From: Alloalcanivorax marinus
GTDB taxonomy: Bacteria > Pseudomonadota > Gammaproteobacteria > Pseudomonadales > Alcanivoracaceae
DNA: 64,000 nucleotides
Reading direction: 5' to 3'
Assembly (NCBI RefSeq): GCF_016906305.1
Contig: NZ_JADDOL010000005.1
Coordinates: 62,001 to 126,000, forward strand
Part shown: positions 26,192 through 34,557 of the stretch, in pieces
Numbering within the stretch: position 1 is the first letter of the stretch
Layout of the letters: each line of letters begins with the position of its first letter
Position numbers and translations under genes: made by a program
The notes under the pieces: model-generated
The model's database searches: none
Told to the model about the DNA's origin: nothing
What the model saw: only the letters and a program-made list of their open reading frames with translations

Positions 26192-27274
26192 TCAGAACTT
26201 CAGGCGGGTGCCCACGCCGTAGCTGTCGCCGTCACCGAGGGTATCGATGTCGTCGTTCATGTAGTTGGCGTAGATGTCGAGCTGGTCGTTGATGATCCAG
26301 TCGTAACCCACGGTCCAGGTTTCGCGCTCGGCGTCGACTTCGCCGTCGAACTCGGACTTGGCGTAGGCGGCCAGGATGGAACCCGGGCCCACCGGAACGC
26401 CGACGCCGCCCTGGTAGGTGTCCACGTCCACATCACCGACGGTGGTCTCGGTATCCAGGCTGTGGTACATGCCGTACACCTTGACCACCTGGAAGTCGTA
26501 GCTGGCGCCCACCAGGTAGGCGTCCTGGTCGGTGACGGAGAACACGCCGCCGCCGATGGCCGCCAGACCACCGCCTTCACCGAAGCCCGGGCTGTCGCCG
26601 CTGTTCAGCGCGCCCTGCTTCACGGAGTGGGCCGCGGCGGTCAGCATCAGGCCGCCGGCGCGGTACACCAGGTTGCCGCCGAATTTGTTTTCGGAATCCT
26701 CACCGGATTCCTCGCCGAAGGCGTACACCACATTGGCGGTGAGGCCACCCATTTTCGGCGACACGTAGGAAATACCGTTGCTCCAGCCGGAGTCACCCAC
26801 GGTGGCGCCGTAGTTGCCGCCCTGGAAGGAATGCAGGATCGCCGGGGAGAACACGAAGGAACCGCCGAACGGGTTGGAGAAGATCACCGGCAGGAACATG
26901 GGCGCGCCAACACGACCGGCGGCGATCTGACCCAGGTCACCGTTGAAGCCGACCTGGGCGGCACGAGCGAAGAACTCGTCGCCGTTGTAGCGGCCGTCGT
27001 CACCGGTGTCGGGACGCAGGAACATCTCCGCCTTGGCGAAAGCGGTGGTGCTTTCGTTGATGTCGGCGGTGGCGGTGAAGCCCACGAAGGACGTGGTCAT
27101 GCCACCGGCATCCAGAACCTTGGAATCGTCGGCGGCGCCCGGTGCTTCCCGGCTGCCCGCGAACACGTCGAGCAGACCGTAGAAATCCACATTGACGTCC
27201 GCGCTGGCCATACCGCTCGCGCCCATCAGCGTGGCGGCCCCCAAAGTCGTCGCAACCTTTCTGTTCAGTTTCAC
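26192..27274 (-). CDS. Outer-membrane porin (general porin, Gram-negative type)
   Basis: 360 residues. Signal peptide ending GMASA, followed by VNVDFYGLLDVFAG. Alternating beta-strand pattern throughout and a C-terminal Phe (GVGTRLKF), typical of 16-stranded porins. The constriction-loop segment may be around PVIFSNPFGGSF. Same strand and directly upstream of the eight-gene operon. A TGCATACA operator variant lies 244 bases upstream, so it may form the outer-membrane entry step of the pathway. Confidence 0.9.
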   Translation of the reverse strand: MKLNRKVATTLGAATLMGASGMASADVNVDFYGLLDVFAGSREAPGAADDSKVLDAGGMTTSFVGFTATADINESTTAFAKAEMFLRPDTGDDGRYNGDEFFARAAQVGFNGDLGQIAAGRVGAPMFLPVIFSNPFGGSFVFSPAILHSFQGGNYGATVGDSGWSNGISYVSPKMGGLTANVVYAFGEESGEDSENKFGGNLVYRAGGLMLTAAAHSVKQGALNSGDSPGFGEGGGLAAIGGGVFSVTDQDAYLVGASYDFQVVKVYGMYHSLDTETTVGDVDVDTYQGGVGVPVGPGSILAAYAKSEFDGEVDAERETWTVGYDWIINDQLDIYANYMNDDIDTLGDGDSYGVGTRLKF

Positions 27275-27517
27275 AGGTTTTCCTCTCTGAAAAGTGGGGA
27301 GCAGTCCGCCGGCGGCGCCTTCAGTCGCGTCCGCCTTCGGGTGCCCGTGCCACCGGTACAGCCGGTGTCCCCCGGATTCGCTCCGTCTTCCCGACCGGTC
27401 ACGAAACCCTCTTTAAATACGTCGCCAACGCATCCCGCGACGGCGGCTGTTCGAACCGGGTGATCAGGCAAACACCCGGTTCGTGATCCTGTGCACCGGA
27501 CCGGCAACGGCCGGTCT

Positions 27518-27525
27518 TGCATACA
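27518..27525. promoter_or_regulatory. TGCATACA operator variant upstream of the porin gene
   Basis: One mismatch from TGTATACA. On the minus strand it overlaps a TATGCA -10-like hexamer placed 16 bases after TTGAAA. It lies 244 bases before the porin start. Confidence 0.4.
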
Positions 27526-27797
27526 CGGTACGGTGATACTTTCAAGATGCGTGCCAGAGACGTGGCCGGGCGTGTGAAAGGCGGGAAACAGGTGAAAGGG
27601 CCGTCAAGGAATGCGTGGCCCGCGCGTCGACGCGGTGTTTGGCTGCCCGTTTTTGGGGCGGTCGGGCCCGAGTCGCCCTATCCGGGCGCGACGGTAATAC
27701 AAGAATGACGAAGATCGACGGCGGAAAACAGGGAGAAGACCGGCTTCGATCTTGTGTTACCGCCCGGCAAACCGGCGCGGGCCGGTGGCTGACCCAT

Positions 27798-27833
27798 AAA
27801 AAAAGCGGCGCGCCTTCGTCCAGGCATCGCCGC
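27798..27833 (-). terminator. Terminator of the minus-strand Rieske operon
   Basis: On the minus strand GCGGCG (27828-27833) pairs with CGCCGC (27805-27810), followed by seven T (complement of 27798-27804). It lies 22 bases after the stop of the last Rieske gene. Confidence 0.65.
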
Positions 27834-27835
27834 CA

Positions 27836-27849
27836 TTTTGTATACAAAA
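27836..27849. promoter_or_regulatory. Perfect 14-bp operator TTTTGTATACAAAA
   Basis: The most symmetrical copy of the TGTATACA motif in the window. It lies between the end of the Rieske gene (27856) and its terminator. Its target is unclear: it is 562 bases upstream of the porin start. Confidence 0.55.
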
Positions 27850-27855
27850 GTTCGC

Positions 27856-28842
27856 TCAGGCGTCGGTGAGGGCGTGCTCATCGAGCAGGCGCTGCATCAT
27901 GCGGCGCATCACCAGGCCCGGTTTATCCGACGCCATGTGCTTTTCTCCGCGCGGATCCAGCGGCATGTCCGGATCCGTGCTTTCCAGCACCCTTTTGTCT
28001 TCCAGCGTGACCTTGCGATCAAACGCCAGCAGCGCCTCGCGGTCGAAGCCGCCGCCGTGGTCCTGCTGCAGGCAGAATTGCACCACCTGGGAACGCCCCT
28101 GGTCGATGGGCACCTGGCAGTTGACGATCACATGGGCGGGGCCGCCGTCGGCGTAATTGATGCGCAGCCGGCACACGAAGGGGACGTACCAGGAGCAATC
28201 CAGGAACCGTTCATTGCGGTCCTGCTGGGCATGGTGGGCCTGGGTGACGCCCAGGCGACCGGTGTAATGGAAGCCGCCGTCGAATTCGGTGATTTCCGCG
28301 TCCTCCGCCACCAGATGCTCCGGGCTGCCGAAGGTCCCCAGATGCACATAGCTGGGGTGCGCCATATCGAGCTCGTTCTCCATCACGCGCAGCCCTGCCA
28401 CCTTCCACTCCTCGTAGAATTCCTGAATCAGCTCGAAGTCCGGCTCGGCGGCCTCCGGGATGGCGGGAATATCGAACAGCGGCGTGTCCAGCGCCACCCA
28501 GGCATAACCGTAACGGCTGGTGCAGTGGTAGGCCGCCACCCGGCGGCGCGGGCCCGGATCACGGTCCGGCATCTGCGGAATGTGCACGCACTGGCCGGCC
28601 CGGTCGTAGCGCCAGCCGTGGTAGGGACAGGCCACCTTGCCGTCACACACCTCGCCCAGGGACAGTTGCGCGGTGCGGTGGCAGCAGCGGTCCTCCAGGG
28701 CCGCCGGCGCGCCGTCATCGTCGAGAAACAGCACCAGCGGCTGGCCCAGCAGCACGAAGCCGCGCGGGCCCTCGCGCAACCGGTCCAGCGGCATCACCGG
28801 ATACCAGAAGCGGCGAAACACGGGATGATCCATCACGTTCAT
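27856..28842 (-). CDS. Rieske [2Fe-2S] mononuclear iron oxygenase, HpxD/NdmA-like (Rieske 1)
   Basis: 328 residues. Rieske cluster ligands C53-x-H55 (DRCCHRTAQLSLG) and C72-x-x-H75 (CPYHGWRYD). The mononuclear iron site is in MENELDMAHPSYVHLG (Asp-x2-His-x4-His pattern). It resembles the single-component oxygenases NdmA/NdmB (methylxanthine N-demethylation) and HpxD (hypoxanthine oxidation). Start ATG has GGAGGAC upstream and overlaps the MFS stop (ATGA). Last gene of a seven-gene operon. No reductase is encoded nearby. Purine substrate inferred from family and context. Confidence 0.87.
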   Translation of the reverse strand: MNVMDHPVFRRFWYPVMPLDRLREGPRGFVLLGQPLVLFLDDDGAPAALEDRCCHRTAQLSLGEVCDGKVACPYHGWRYDRAGQCVHIPQMPDRDPGPRRRVAAYHCTSRYGYAWVALDTPLFDIPAIPEAAEPDFELIQEFYEEWKVAGLRVMENELDMAHPSYVHLGTFGSPEHLVAEDAEITEFDGGFHYTGRLGVTQAHHAQQDRNERFLDCSWYVPFVCRLRINYADGGPAHVIVNCQVPIDQGRSQVVQFCLQQDHGGGFDREALLAFDRKVTLEDKRVLESTDPDMPLDPRGEKHMASDKPGLVMRRMMQRLLDEHALTDA

Positions 28843-30059
28843 GGGGTGTCCTCCTCGGCGGGGTGAAGCGGTGGCGGGCGGAAAGTCAGTCCGAGCAGGA
28901 ACGACACGCCCACCGCCGACAACAGAAACAGCATGGCCGCGGGAAACCCGAAGCCGTCGCGCAAGGCGCCAAACAGCAGCGGCCCCAGTGCGCCCATCAG
29001 CATGGCCAGCCCCTGCACCAGCGCCGACAGGCGGCCGGCCTCGGTGGGCGTGGCGGCGTAATCCAGCGGCAGGGTCAGCGCCAGCGGAAAGGAACCGCCC
29101 AGACCGATTCCCGCTATCACCGCCCAGGGCACGCCACCGGAGGCCGGTGCCCACCACAGGCCCACGATGCCCACCATCAACAGCAGCAGGCTGATCGCCA
29201 TGGCCGGGCGCCGGTCCCGTGAAAAGCCGGCCAGCGGCGGCACCAGCAACGCGGCGGCGATCTGCGCGCCGGTGAACACGGTGAGCAGCGCCGCGCCCTG
29301 GGCCTGGCTGTGCCCCTGGGCCACATAGAACGGCACCAGCCAGGCCAGCAACGACATATAGGCAATGGAGCCGGTGCCCAGAAACGCCGCCATGCGCCAG
29401 GCACGGGCATCGGCCCAGGGCAGCGCCCGGGCGTTGTCGCCCCGGGGCCGCGCCAGGGTCACCGGCCACAACAGCGCCGCCACCAGCGCCGGCAACGCCC
29501 AGATGCCCAGGGCCAGCCGCCAGTCGCCGCCGGCGCCGTCCATCAGCGCCGGCGTGGCGGCGGCGCCCAGGGCCGCGCCCAGGTTCATGGCGGTGGTGAA
29601 CAGGCCCATCATCAGCGCCGCCCGGCCCGGGAAATATTGTTTGATCACCACCGGAATCAGCACCTGCCCGCAGGCGATGCCCAGCCCACCCACCAGGGTG
29701 GCGGTGAACATCACCGCGGGATTGAGCCCGACCCAGCGCCCCAGGCAGCCCGCCGCCACCAGCAGCAAGGCCACGCGCAGCCCCTGGCCACTGCCGAGAC
29801 GGCCTATCAACCAGCCGCCCACCAGCGCCACCGCGCCCATGCAGAAGGTGGGCACGGCGGCCAGCAGGCCGGCGGCGGTGCTGCTCAGGCCCAGGTCCAT
29901 GCGCACCGCTTCCAGACTCACCCCCAGGGAAGTGAGCAGCGGCCGCAGATTGAGGCCGGCCACGGCGATCATCACCGCGATCCAGCCCAGGCCCACCGCC
30001 ACCGGCCGAGCCGGCGCGGGCCGCACCGCCGGTGACGCGGGCAGTTCAGTGGCGGCCAT
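28839..30059 (-). CDS. MFS transporter, CynX/NimT family
   Basis: 406 residues, 12 hydrophobic segments. The first-helix motif LNLRPLLTSLG identifies the CynX/NimT (cyanate/nitroimidazole transporter) family. The start overlaps the stop of the 2OG oxygenase gene by one base (TGATG) and the stop overlaps the Rieske start. Probably imports or exports a small heterocycle or pathway product; direction unknown. Confidence 0.88.
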   Translation of the reverse strand: MAATELPASPAVRPAPARPVAVGLGWIAVMIAVAGLNLRPLLTSLGVSLEAVRMDLGLSSTAAGLLAAVPTFCMGAVALVGGWLIGRLGSGQGLRVALLLVAAGCLGRWVGLNPAVMFTATLVGGLGIACGQVLIPVVIKQYFPGRAALMMGLFTTAMNLGAALGAAATPALMDGAGGDWRLALGIWALPALVAALLWPVTLARPRGDNARALPWADARAWRMAAFLGTGSIAYMSLLAWLVPFYVAQGHSQAQGAALLTVFTGAQIAAALLVPPLAGFSRDRRPAMAISLLLLMVGIVGLWWAPASGGVPWAVIAGIGLGGSFPLALTLPLDYAATPTEAGRLSALVQGLAMLMGALGPLLFGALRDGFGFPAAMLFLLSAVGVSFLLGLTFRPPPLHPAEEDTP

Positions 30060-31048
30060 CAGTAGGTGGCGTTCAGTTTGGCCATCAGATGCTCACCGGC
30101 CAGGATCGGCGGATAGCGCGATGGATGGTCGGCGTCCGCGCAGCTTTCGATGCAGCGGATTTCCGCGTCCGGGTTGGGATGACAGAAAAAGGCGATGGAA
30201 TAGCGGCCCGGCGAATCGCCGCTGACGAACGGCGAGACCCGGTGCGGCGTGGAGCAGAACACGTCGTTGGTCCAGCGCTGCATCAGGTCACCGGTGTTGA
30301 CCACCACGGTGCCGGGGATCGGCGGCGCGGTGATCCACTCGCCGCTGCGGGTACGGACTTCCAGGCCGGCCACGCCGTGCTGGAACAGCAAGGTGATGCT
30401 GCCGTAATCGGTGTGCGCGCCGGCGCGCTTCTCGCCGGCCTGGGGCGTGTAGCCCCTGGGCAGCGGCGGGTAATGCAGCAGCCGCAGGGTATGGTGCAGC
30501 TGGTCATGGGTGTCGATAAAGAAACCGTCGGGCAGATCCAGGGCCACCGCGAACGCTTCCAGCACCCGGTTGGCCGCGGCCACGCAGCCGTCCATCAAAT
30601 CCAGCACCGTATCGCGGAAGTCCTCGGGCCTCGCCGGCCAGCGGTTTTCCCGGTAGGGCCGCTCTTCCTCGGCGAGGCTGTCCGCCGCCGGTTCCGGCCC
30701 GGCGTTGAACGCCTCCTTCAGATCGCCGGGCTTGCTGGCGTCGAGCCGTTCCCGGCGCACCGCCACATAGCCCCGGTTGCTGCTGGCGCTTTGCCAGGCA
30801 ACGCCCATCTTCTCTTCGTAGGGCAAGGCAAAGAAGCGCCGCGATGCCTGAAAGGAGCGATCCAGAAGGGGTTCCGGCACACCGTGGTTGGCCAGATAGA
30901 AAAAGCCCCAGTCGGCGCTGGCCTGGCGCATGGCGGCGGCCACCGCCTTGCGGTCCTCGGCGCCGCCGTGGAGAAAGGGGCCGAAATCGATCACCGGAAT
31001 GGCGCCGGCATCGGTGCGCCGGGCGGTGGTTTCTTGCAAGGTTTCCAT
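30059..31048 (-). CDS. 2-oxoglutarate/Fe(II) dioxygenase, isopenicillin-N-synthase-like (2OG-1)
   Basis: 329 residues. N-terminal DIOX_N region (IPVIDFGPFL, WGFFYLANHGVPE), then the 2OG-FeII core. Iron ligands H212 and D214 (AGAHTDYGSITLLFQ) and H269 (STPHRVSP), with the 2OG-binding Arg in GRYSIAFF. The fold group includes thymine-7-hydroxylase, a nucleobase oxidase. Placed between an 8-oxoguanine-deaminase-like gene and the MFS gene. One of three paralogues in the window (33619, 44667). The ATG at 31048 is preferred over an upstream in-frame start without similarity. Confidence 0.87.
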   Translation of the reverse strand: METLQETTARRTDAGAIPVIDFGPFLHGGAEDRKAVAAAMRQASADWGFFYLANHGVPEPLLDRSFQASRRFFALPYEEKMGVAWQSASSNRGYVAVRRERLDASKPGDLKEAFNAGPEPAADSLAEEERPYRENRWPARPEDFRDTVLDLMDGCVAAANRVLEAFAVALDLPDGFFIDTHDQLHHTLRLLHYPPLPRGYTPQAGEKRAGAHTDYGSITLLFQHGVAGLEVRTRSGEWITAPPIPGTVVVNTGDLMQRWTNDVFCSTPHRVSPFVSGDSPGRYSIAFFCHPNPDAEIRCIESCADADHPSRYPPILAGEHLMAKLNATY

Positions 31049-31080
31049 CGGGCAGCTCCCTGGGGCACGGGGCCCCGTCC

Positions 31081-32442
31081 TCAATAAAGTTCCGCCACCG
31101 CTTCGGCGGCGCGGGCGCGCAGGCCGGCCAGGTCGAGGCCGGGAATGGCGCCATCGCGCACCCGCACCCGTCCGTCCACCAGCAGGTGGCGTACGGACGC
31201 GCTGCCGCCGCCGGCCACCGGCGCGATGGCCGGGTCGTGCATGCCGAAGTAACGCGGCTGGTCCAGGTCGTAGACCGCCAGATCGGCGGCCTTGCCCGGC
31301 GCCAGTTCACCCACCTGGTCCAGGCCGAGCACGCGGGCACCGCCGGACGTGCCCCAATGGATCACGTCTTCCACGGTGACCGCGTCGGCGCCGCCCAGGG
31401 CGCGATGGATCATCCAGGTGGTGTGCGCCTCCTGGATCATGTCGGCGGCCTCGTTGGAGGCGGCGCCGTCCACCGCCAGGGAAACGGGAATACCGCGGGC
31501 GGCCATCTCCGGCACCCGGGCGATGCCACTGCCCAGCCGGCAGTTGCTTTGCGGGCAATGGGCGATGCCGGTGCCGGTTTCCGCCAGAATCGGCAGTTCC
31601 GAATCGGCCACGTGCACCATGTGCGCGAACCACACGTCCTCGCCCAGCCATTCGTTCTCGCCGCAGAATTCCACCGGCGTCATGCGGTGCACGTCGCGGC
31701 AGTACTCCACGTAGTTGAAGGTTTCCGACAGGTGGCTGTGCAGGCGCAGCCCCAGGGCACGACCGGCGCGGGCCAGTTCGCGCAGGGTCGAGGGGTCCAC
31801 GGAGAAGGTCGGCGTGGTGGGTGCCATCACCACCTGGCGCAGGGCCCGGGGGCCACTCTGGTGGTAGCGCGCCGCCAGCCGTTCCACGTCGGCCACGTAC
31901 TGGTCCAGCGTCTCCGGCCGCAGATCATTGGGGTAGCCGGGGTGCCGGCCCTGTTCGGTGGCGCCGCCCCGGCAAAGGGTGAAGCGCACGCCGAGGCGCC
32001 CGGCCACCTCGAACAGCACGTCGCCCATCTCGCTGTCGAGGCCGCCGTAGTAGATGTAATGGTGGTCGGCGCAGGTGGTGGTGCCGGACAGCAACAGTTC
32101 CGCCAGCCCCACCTCCGCCGCCACTTCCAGATGGCGGTCGCGGATGCGCGTCAGGCGCGGATAGGGCACCGCCCCCAACCAGCCGAACAGCGGCTCGTTG
32201 ATGCCTTCCGGCACCGCCTTGAGGACGCTTTGAAACAAATGGTGGTGGGTGTTCACCCAGCCGGGATAGACCACGCAGCCACGGGCATCCAGCACCTCCT
32301 CGCCGGCCGCCGGGGTCAACCCGGCGGCCATGTCCGTGATCAGGCCGTCACGCACGCGGATGTCCACCGCGCCGGCGCGGGCGGCGTCGCCCGCCCGGCC
32401 GGTCATCACCGCGTCCGCGCCCTGGATCAGCAGGTCGGTCAC
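31081..32442 (-). CDS. Amidohydrolase, 8-oxoguanine deaminase-like (copy 1)
   Basis: 453 residues. Zn-binding VNTHHHLFQSVLKAVP (His 66-68), later HSHLSET, HMVHVADSE, HCPQSNCRLGSGIA and the Asp in LAVDGAASNEAADM match the 8-oxoguanine deaminase/AtzA-TrzN deaminase group. 8-oxoguanine deaminase makes urate, which feeds the puuD branch 9 kb away. Start is GTG (32440-32442), with AGGAG upstream, overlapping the Rieske stop (GTGA). A second homologue is at 43273; the two may differ in substrate. Confidence 0.82.
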   Translation of the reverse strand: MTDLLIQGADAVMTGRAGDAARAGAVDIRVRDGLITDMAAGLTPAAGEEVLDARGCVVYPGWVNTHHHLFQSVLKAVPEGINEPLFGWLGAVPYPRLTRIRDRHLEVAAEVGLAELLLSGTTTCADHHYIYYGGLDSEMGDVLFEVAGRLGVRFTLCRGGATEQGRHPGYPNDLRPETLDQYVADVERLAARYHQSGPRALRQVVMAPTTPTFSVDPSTLRELARAGRALGLRLHSHLSETFNYVEYCRDVHRMTPVEFCGENEWLGEDVWFAHMVHVADSELPILAETGTGIAHCPQSNCRLGSGIARVPEMAARGIPVSLAVDGAASNEAADMIQEAHTTWMIHRALGGADAVTVEDVIHWGTSGGARVLGLDQVGELAPGKAADLAVYDLDQPRYFGMHDPAIAPVAGGGSASVRHLLVDGRVRVRDGAIPGLDLAGLRARAAEAVAELY

Positions 32443-33488
32443 GACGCCTTCTCCTGCTTCACCGGAATGCGCGCGTGGTCGCTGCGTGCTTCACTTTCGC
32501 CGAAGCGTTCCAGCAGCGCCTTCATCATCTTGCGCATCACCATGCCGGGCTGATCCGAGGGCATGTGTTTTTCCTCGCCGCTGGCGGTGTCCAGGGGCAC
32601 GTCGTAATCGGTGCTTTCCAGCACCCGCTTGTCTTCCTCGGTGACCTGCCGGTCGAAGGCGATGATCTCCGCCTCCGGTGCCTCCTGCTCGCTGTCGCTG
32701 CGGAACGCCCACTGGCAGATCATCGAATGCTCATCGTCGATGGGCGTGGCATAGGTGACGATGGAGTGCACCAGACCGTTGGGATAGCGAATGTTCAGCC
32801 GCCGCCCGAACGGCATGTACCAGTTGCTGGTCATGTGGCGCACGGTGGTGTCGCTGTCCATCTGCAGCAGCTTTTTCTGGGATTCCGGGTTGTTCACCGG
32901 CGCCTTGGTTTCGAAGTGAAACCCGTACTCGCCTTCCTTGATGTTCAGGTCGGCGGGGATCGGCTTGTCGAACTGGCCGAAGCTTTCCCGGTGCACGAAG
33001 CTGAAGTGGGCGTTGTCGAAGGAGTTCTCCATCAGACGCAGGCCGGCGGTGCGCCACACCTCGTGGAACTGATGGAACATGCGATAGCCCGGCTCCTTGG
33101 CTTCCGGCATGTCGGGAATGTCGGTAAGCGGTTCACCCAGGCAGACCCAGACGTAGCCGTAGCGCTCGTCGGCCTTGAAGGCCGGCACCTTGGCGCGGCC
33201 GGCGGGGCGGTCCGGGGTTTGCGGGATTTTCTTGCAGGCGCCGGTGCCGTCGTAGTTCCAACCGTGGTAGGGGCAAACGATGTTGTCACCCTCCACCCAG
33301 CCCAGGGACAGTTTGGCGCTGCGGTGGGCGCAGCGGTCCTCGGCGGCCTGCGGCTTGCCCTGGCTATCCAGCCACAGCACCAGATCCTGATTGAGCAGAC
33401 GGAACGGCTTCGGGCCGTCGTTGAGTTGCGCCATCGGAATCACGGGATACCAGAAGCGGCGCAGGACGGGTTGTTGGGTTACTAGCAT
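32439..33488 (-). CDS. Rieske [2Fe-2S] mononuclear iron oxygenase, HpxD/NdmA-like (Rieske 2)
   Basis: 349 residues. Rieske ligands C53-x-H55 (DRCAHRSAKLSLG) and C72-x-x-H75 (CPYHGWNYD), followed by GACKKIP and RAKVPAFKADERYGYVWV, which closely resemble the methylxanthine demethylase NdmA. Iron site in MENSFDNAHFSFVHRESFG. The C-terminal segment EEDKRVLESTD and HMPSDQPGMVMRKMM is shared with Rieske 1, so the two are paralogues. AGGAG precedes the ATG. Follows the 2OG-2 gene after 130 bases. No dedicated reductase nearby. Confidence 0.88.
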   Translation of the reverse strand: MLVTQQPVLRRFWYPVIPMAQLNDGPKPFRLLNQDLVLWLDSQGKPQAAEDRCAHRSAKLSLGWVEGDNIVCPYHGWNYDGTGACKKIPQTPDRPAGRAKVPAFKADERYGYVWVCLGEPLTDIPDMPEAKEPGYRMFHQFHEVWRTAGLRLMENSFDNAHFSFVHRESFGQFDKPIPADLNIKEGEYGFHFETKAPVNNPESQKKLLQMDSDTTVRHMTSNWYMPFGRRLNIRYPNGLVHSIVTYATPIDDEHSMICQWAFRSDSEQEAPEAEIIAFDRQVTEEDKRVLESTDYDVPLDTASGEEKHMPSDQPGMVMRKMMKALLERFGESEARSDHARIPVKQEKAS

Positions 33489-33582
33489 GGCTCATCTCCT
33501 ATGGACGAGGCAGCCCCCGCCGAGAGCCTGTTCGCGCTCTTTAAGGCCGGCTTTTCCTCACTGTTGGCGGAAGGTTGAACGC

Positions 33583-33613
33583 GGCGCGGGCCTCCGCCAT
33601 TCGGACCCGCGCC
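33583..33613. repeat. Intercistronic hairpin between 2OG-2 and Rieske 2
   Basis: GGCGCGGG (33583-33590) and CCCGCGCC (33606-33613) form an 8-bp GC stem with a 15-base loop and no T-tract. It may tune expression or mRNA stability rather than terminate. Confidence 0.5.
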
Positions 33614-33618
33614 GGACA

Positions 33619-34557
33619 TCAATAGGACGCGGCGCGTCGGCTCACCAGATAGTCGCCGGTCAGGATCGGCGCGTAGCGACAAGCGTTGTCATCACTCACG
33701 CACTGATCGAGCACACGGATTTCCGCCTCGTTGTCCGGGTCGTTGAAAAAGGCCACCGAATAGCGGGCACGGCCGCCGCCGGCGTGCTCGGGCAGACGCA
33801 CGCGGTGCAAAGTGGAGCGGTACACATCGTTGGTCCAGCGGGCCATGATGTCGCCGGTATTGATCACCACACCGCCGGGCACCGGATCCACCGGTACCCA
33901 TTTACCGTCGGCGTCGCGCACTTCCAGGCCGCCGATGTCGTCCTGGAACAGCAAGGTCACGCTGCCGTAATCGGTGTGCCCGCCGGCCCGCGCCTGGCCA
34001 CGCTCGGCCTGGAACGCTGGCGGCAGCGGCGGATAATGCAGCAGCCGCAGAATCTGGCTGTGGGTGCGATGACGATCGCGGAAGTAGCCGGGTTCGGTAC
34101 CCAGCCCCAGTTCGAACGCCTCCAGCACCCGCATGGACAAATCCGACACCGCCGCGAAGAAACCTTCCGTGGTGGCGCGGAACGCCTCCTGGCCCGGCGG
34201 CCAGCGATTCACCTGTCCGTAAAGAGCCGGCTCCCGGATCTGAAAACTTTCCTTCAGGTCCGGCGCGCGCTTCACATCCAGGCGCTCCTTGCCCACCGCC
34301 ACATAGCCGGTGTTGGCATCGGTGTCGTCATAGGCGAAGGCGGCTTGCGCCTTGACCGTGTCCGGCAGCGCGAAGAAGTCCCGCTGGGCCTGGAACAGCG
34401 CCTTGAGCTGATCGTCCGGCAGGCCGTGGCCCACCAGACACATAAAGCCCACATCGCGGGCGGCGCGGTCGATGGCCGTGACCACCGCCGCCCGCTCGCC
34501 CTGTTCGCCGTCGAGAAAAGGGGCGAAATCGATCACCGGCACCCGGGTCGCACTCAT
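33619..34557 (-). CDS. 2-oxoglutarate/Fe(II) dioxygenase, isopenicillin-N-synthase-like (2OG-2)
   Basis: 312 residues. DIOX_N part starts VPVIDFAPFLDG, with GFMCLVGHGLPDD. Iron ligands: His and Asp in AGGHTDYGSVTLLFQ and His in STLHRVRLPE; 2OG Arg in ARYSVAFF. Strongly similar to 2OG-1 (shared KESF/KEAF, LLHYPPLP, MARWTND). Its ATG overlaps the SBP2 stop (ATGA), so receptor and oxygenase are translationally coupled. Nucleobase hydroxylation is an inference from context. Confidence 0.87.
   Translation of the reverse strand: MSATRVPVIDFAPFLDGEQGERAAVVTAIDRAARDVGFMCLVGHGLPDDQLKALFQAQRDFFALPDTVKAQAAFAYDDTDANTGYVAVGKERLDVKRAPDLKESFQIREPALYGQVNRWPPGQEAFRATTEGFFAAVSDLSMRVLEAFELGLGTEPGYFRDRHRTHSQILRLLHYPPLPPAFQAERGQARAGGHTDYGSVTLLFQDDIGGLEVRDADGKWVPVDPVPGGVVINTGDIMARWTNDVYRSTLHRVRLPEHAGGGRARYSVAFFNDPDNEAEIRVLDQCVSDDNACRYAPILTGDYLVSRRAASY

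Larger units (their letters stand above)
27275..27855. other. Long intergenic region upstream of the porin gene
   Basis: About 580 bases without a credible gene; the small ORFs are Arg-rich and lack ribosome-binding sites. It holds a candidate promoter (minus strand TTGAAA near 27543, TATGCA 16 bases later overlapping the operator variant at 27518), the terminator of the Rieske operon at 27798-27833 and a perfect operator at 27836-27849. Confidence 0.55.

Noticed and set aside
27542-27847. 101-residue ORF in the porin upstream region
   Set aside because: Arg/Pro/Ser-rich, no ribosome-binding site and overlaps terminator and operator sequences.
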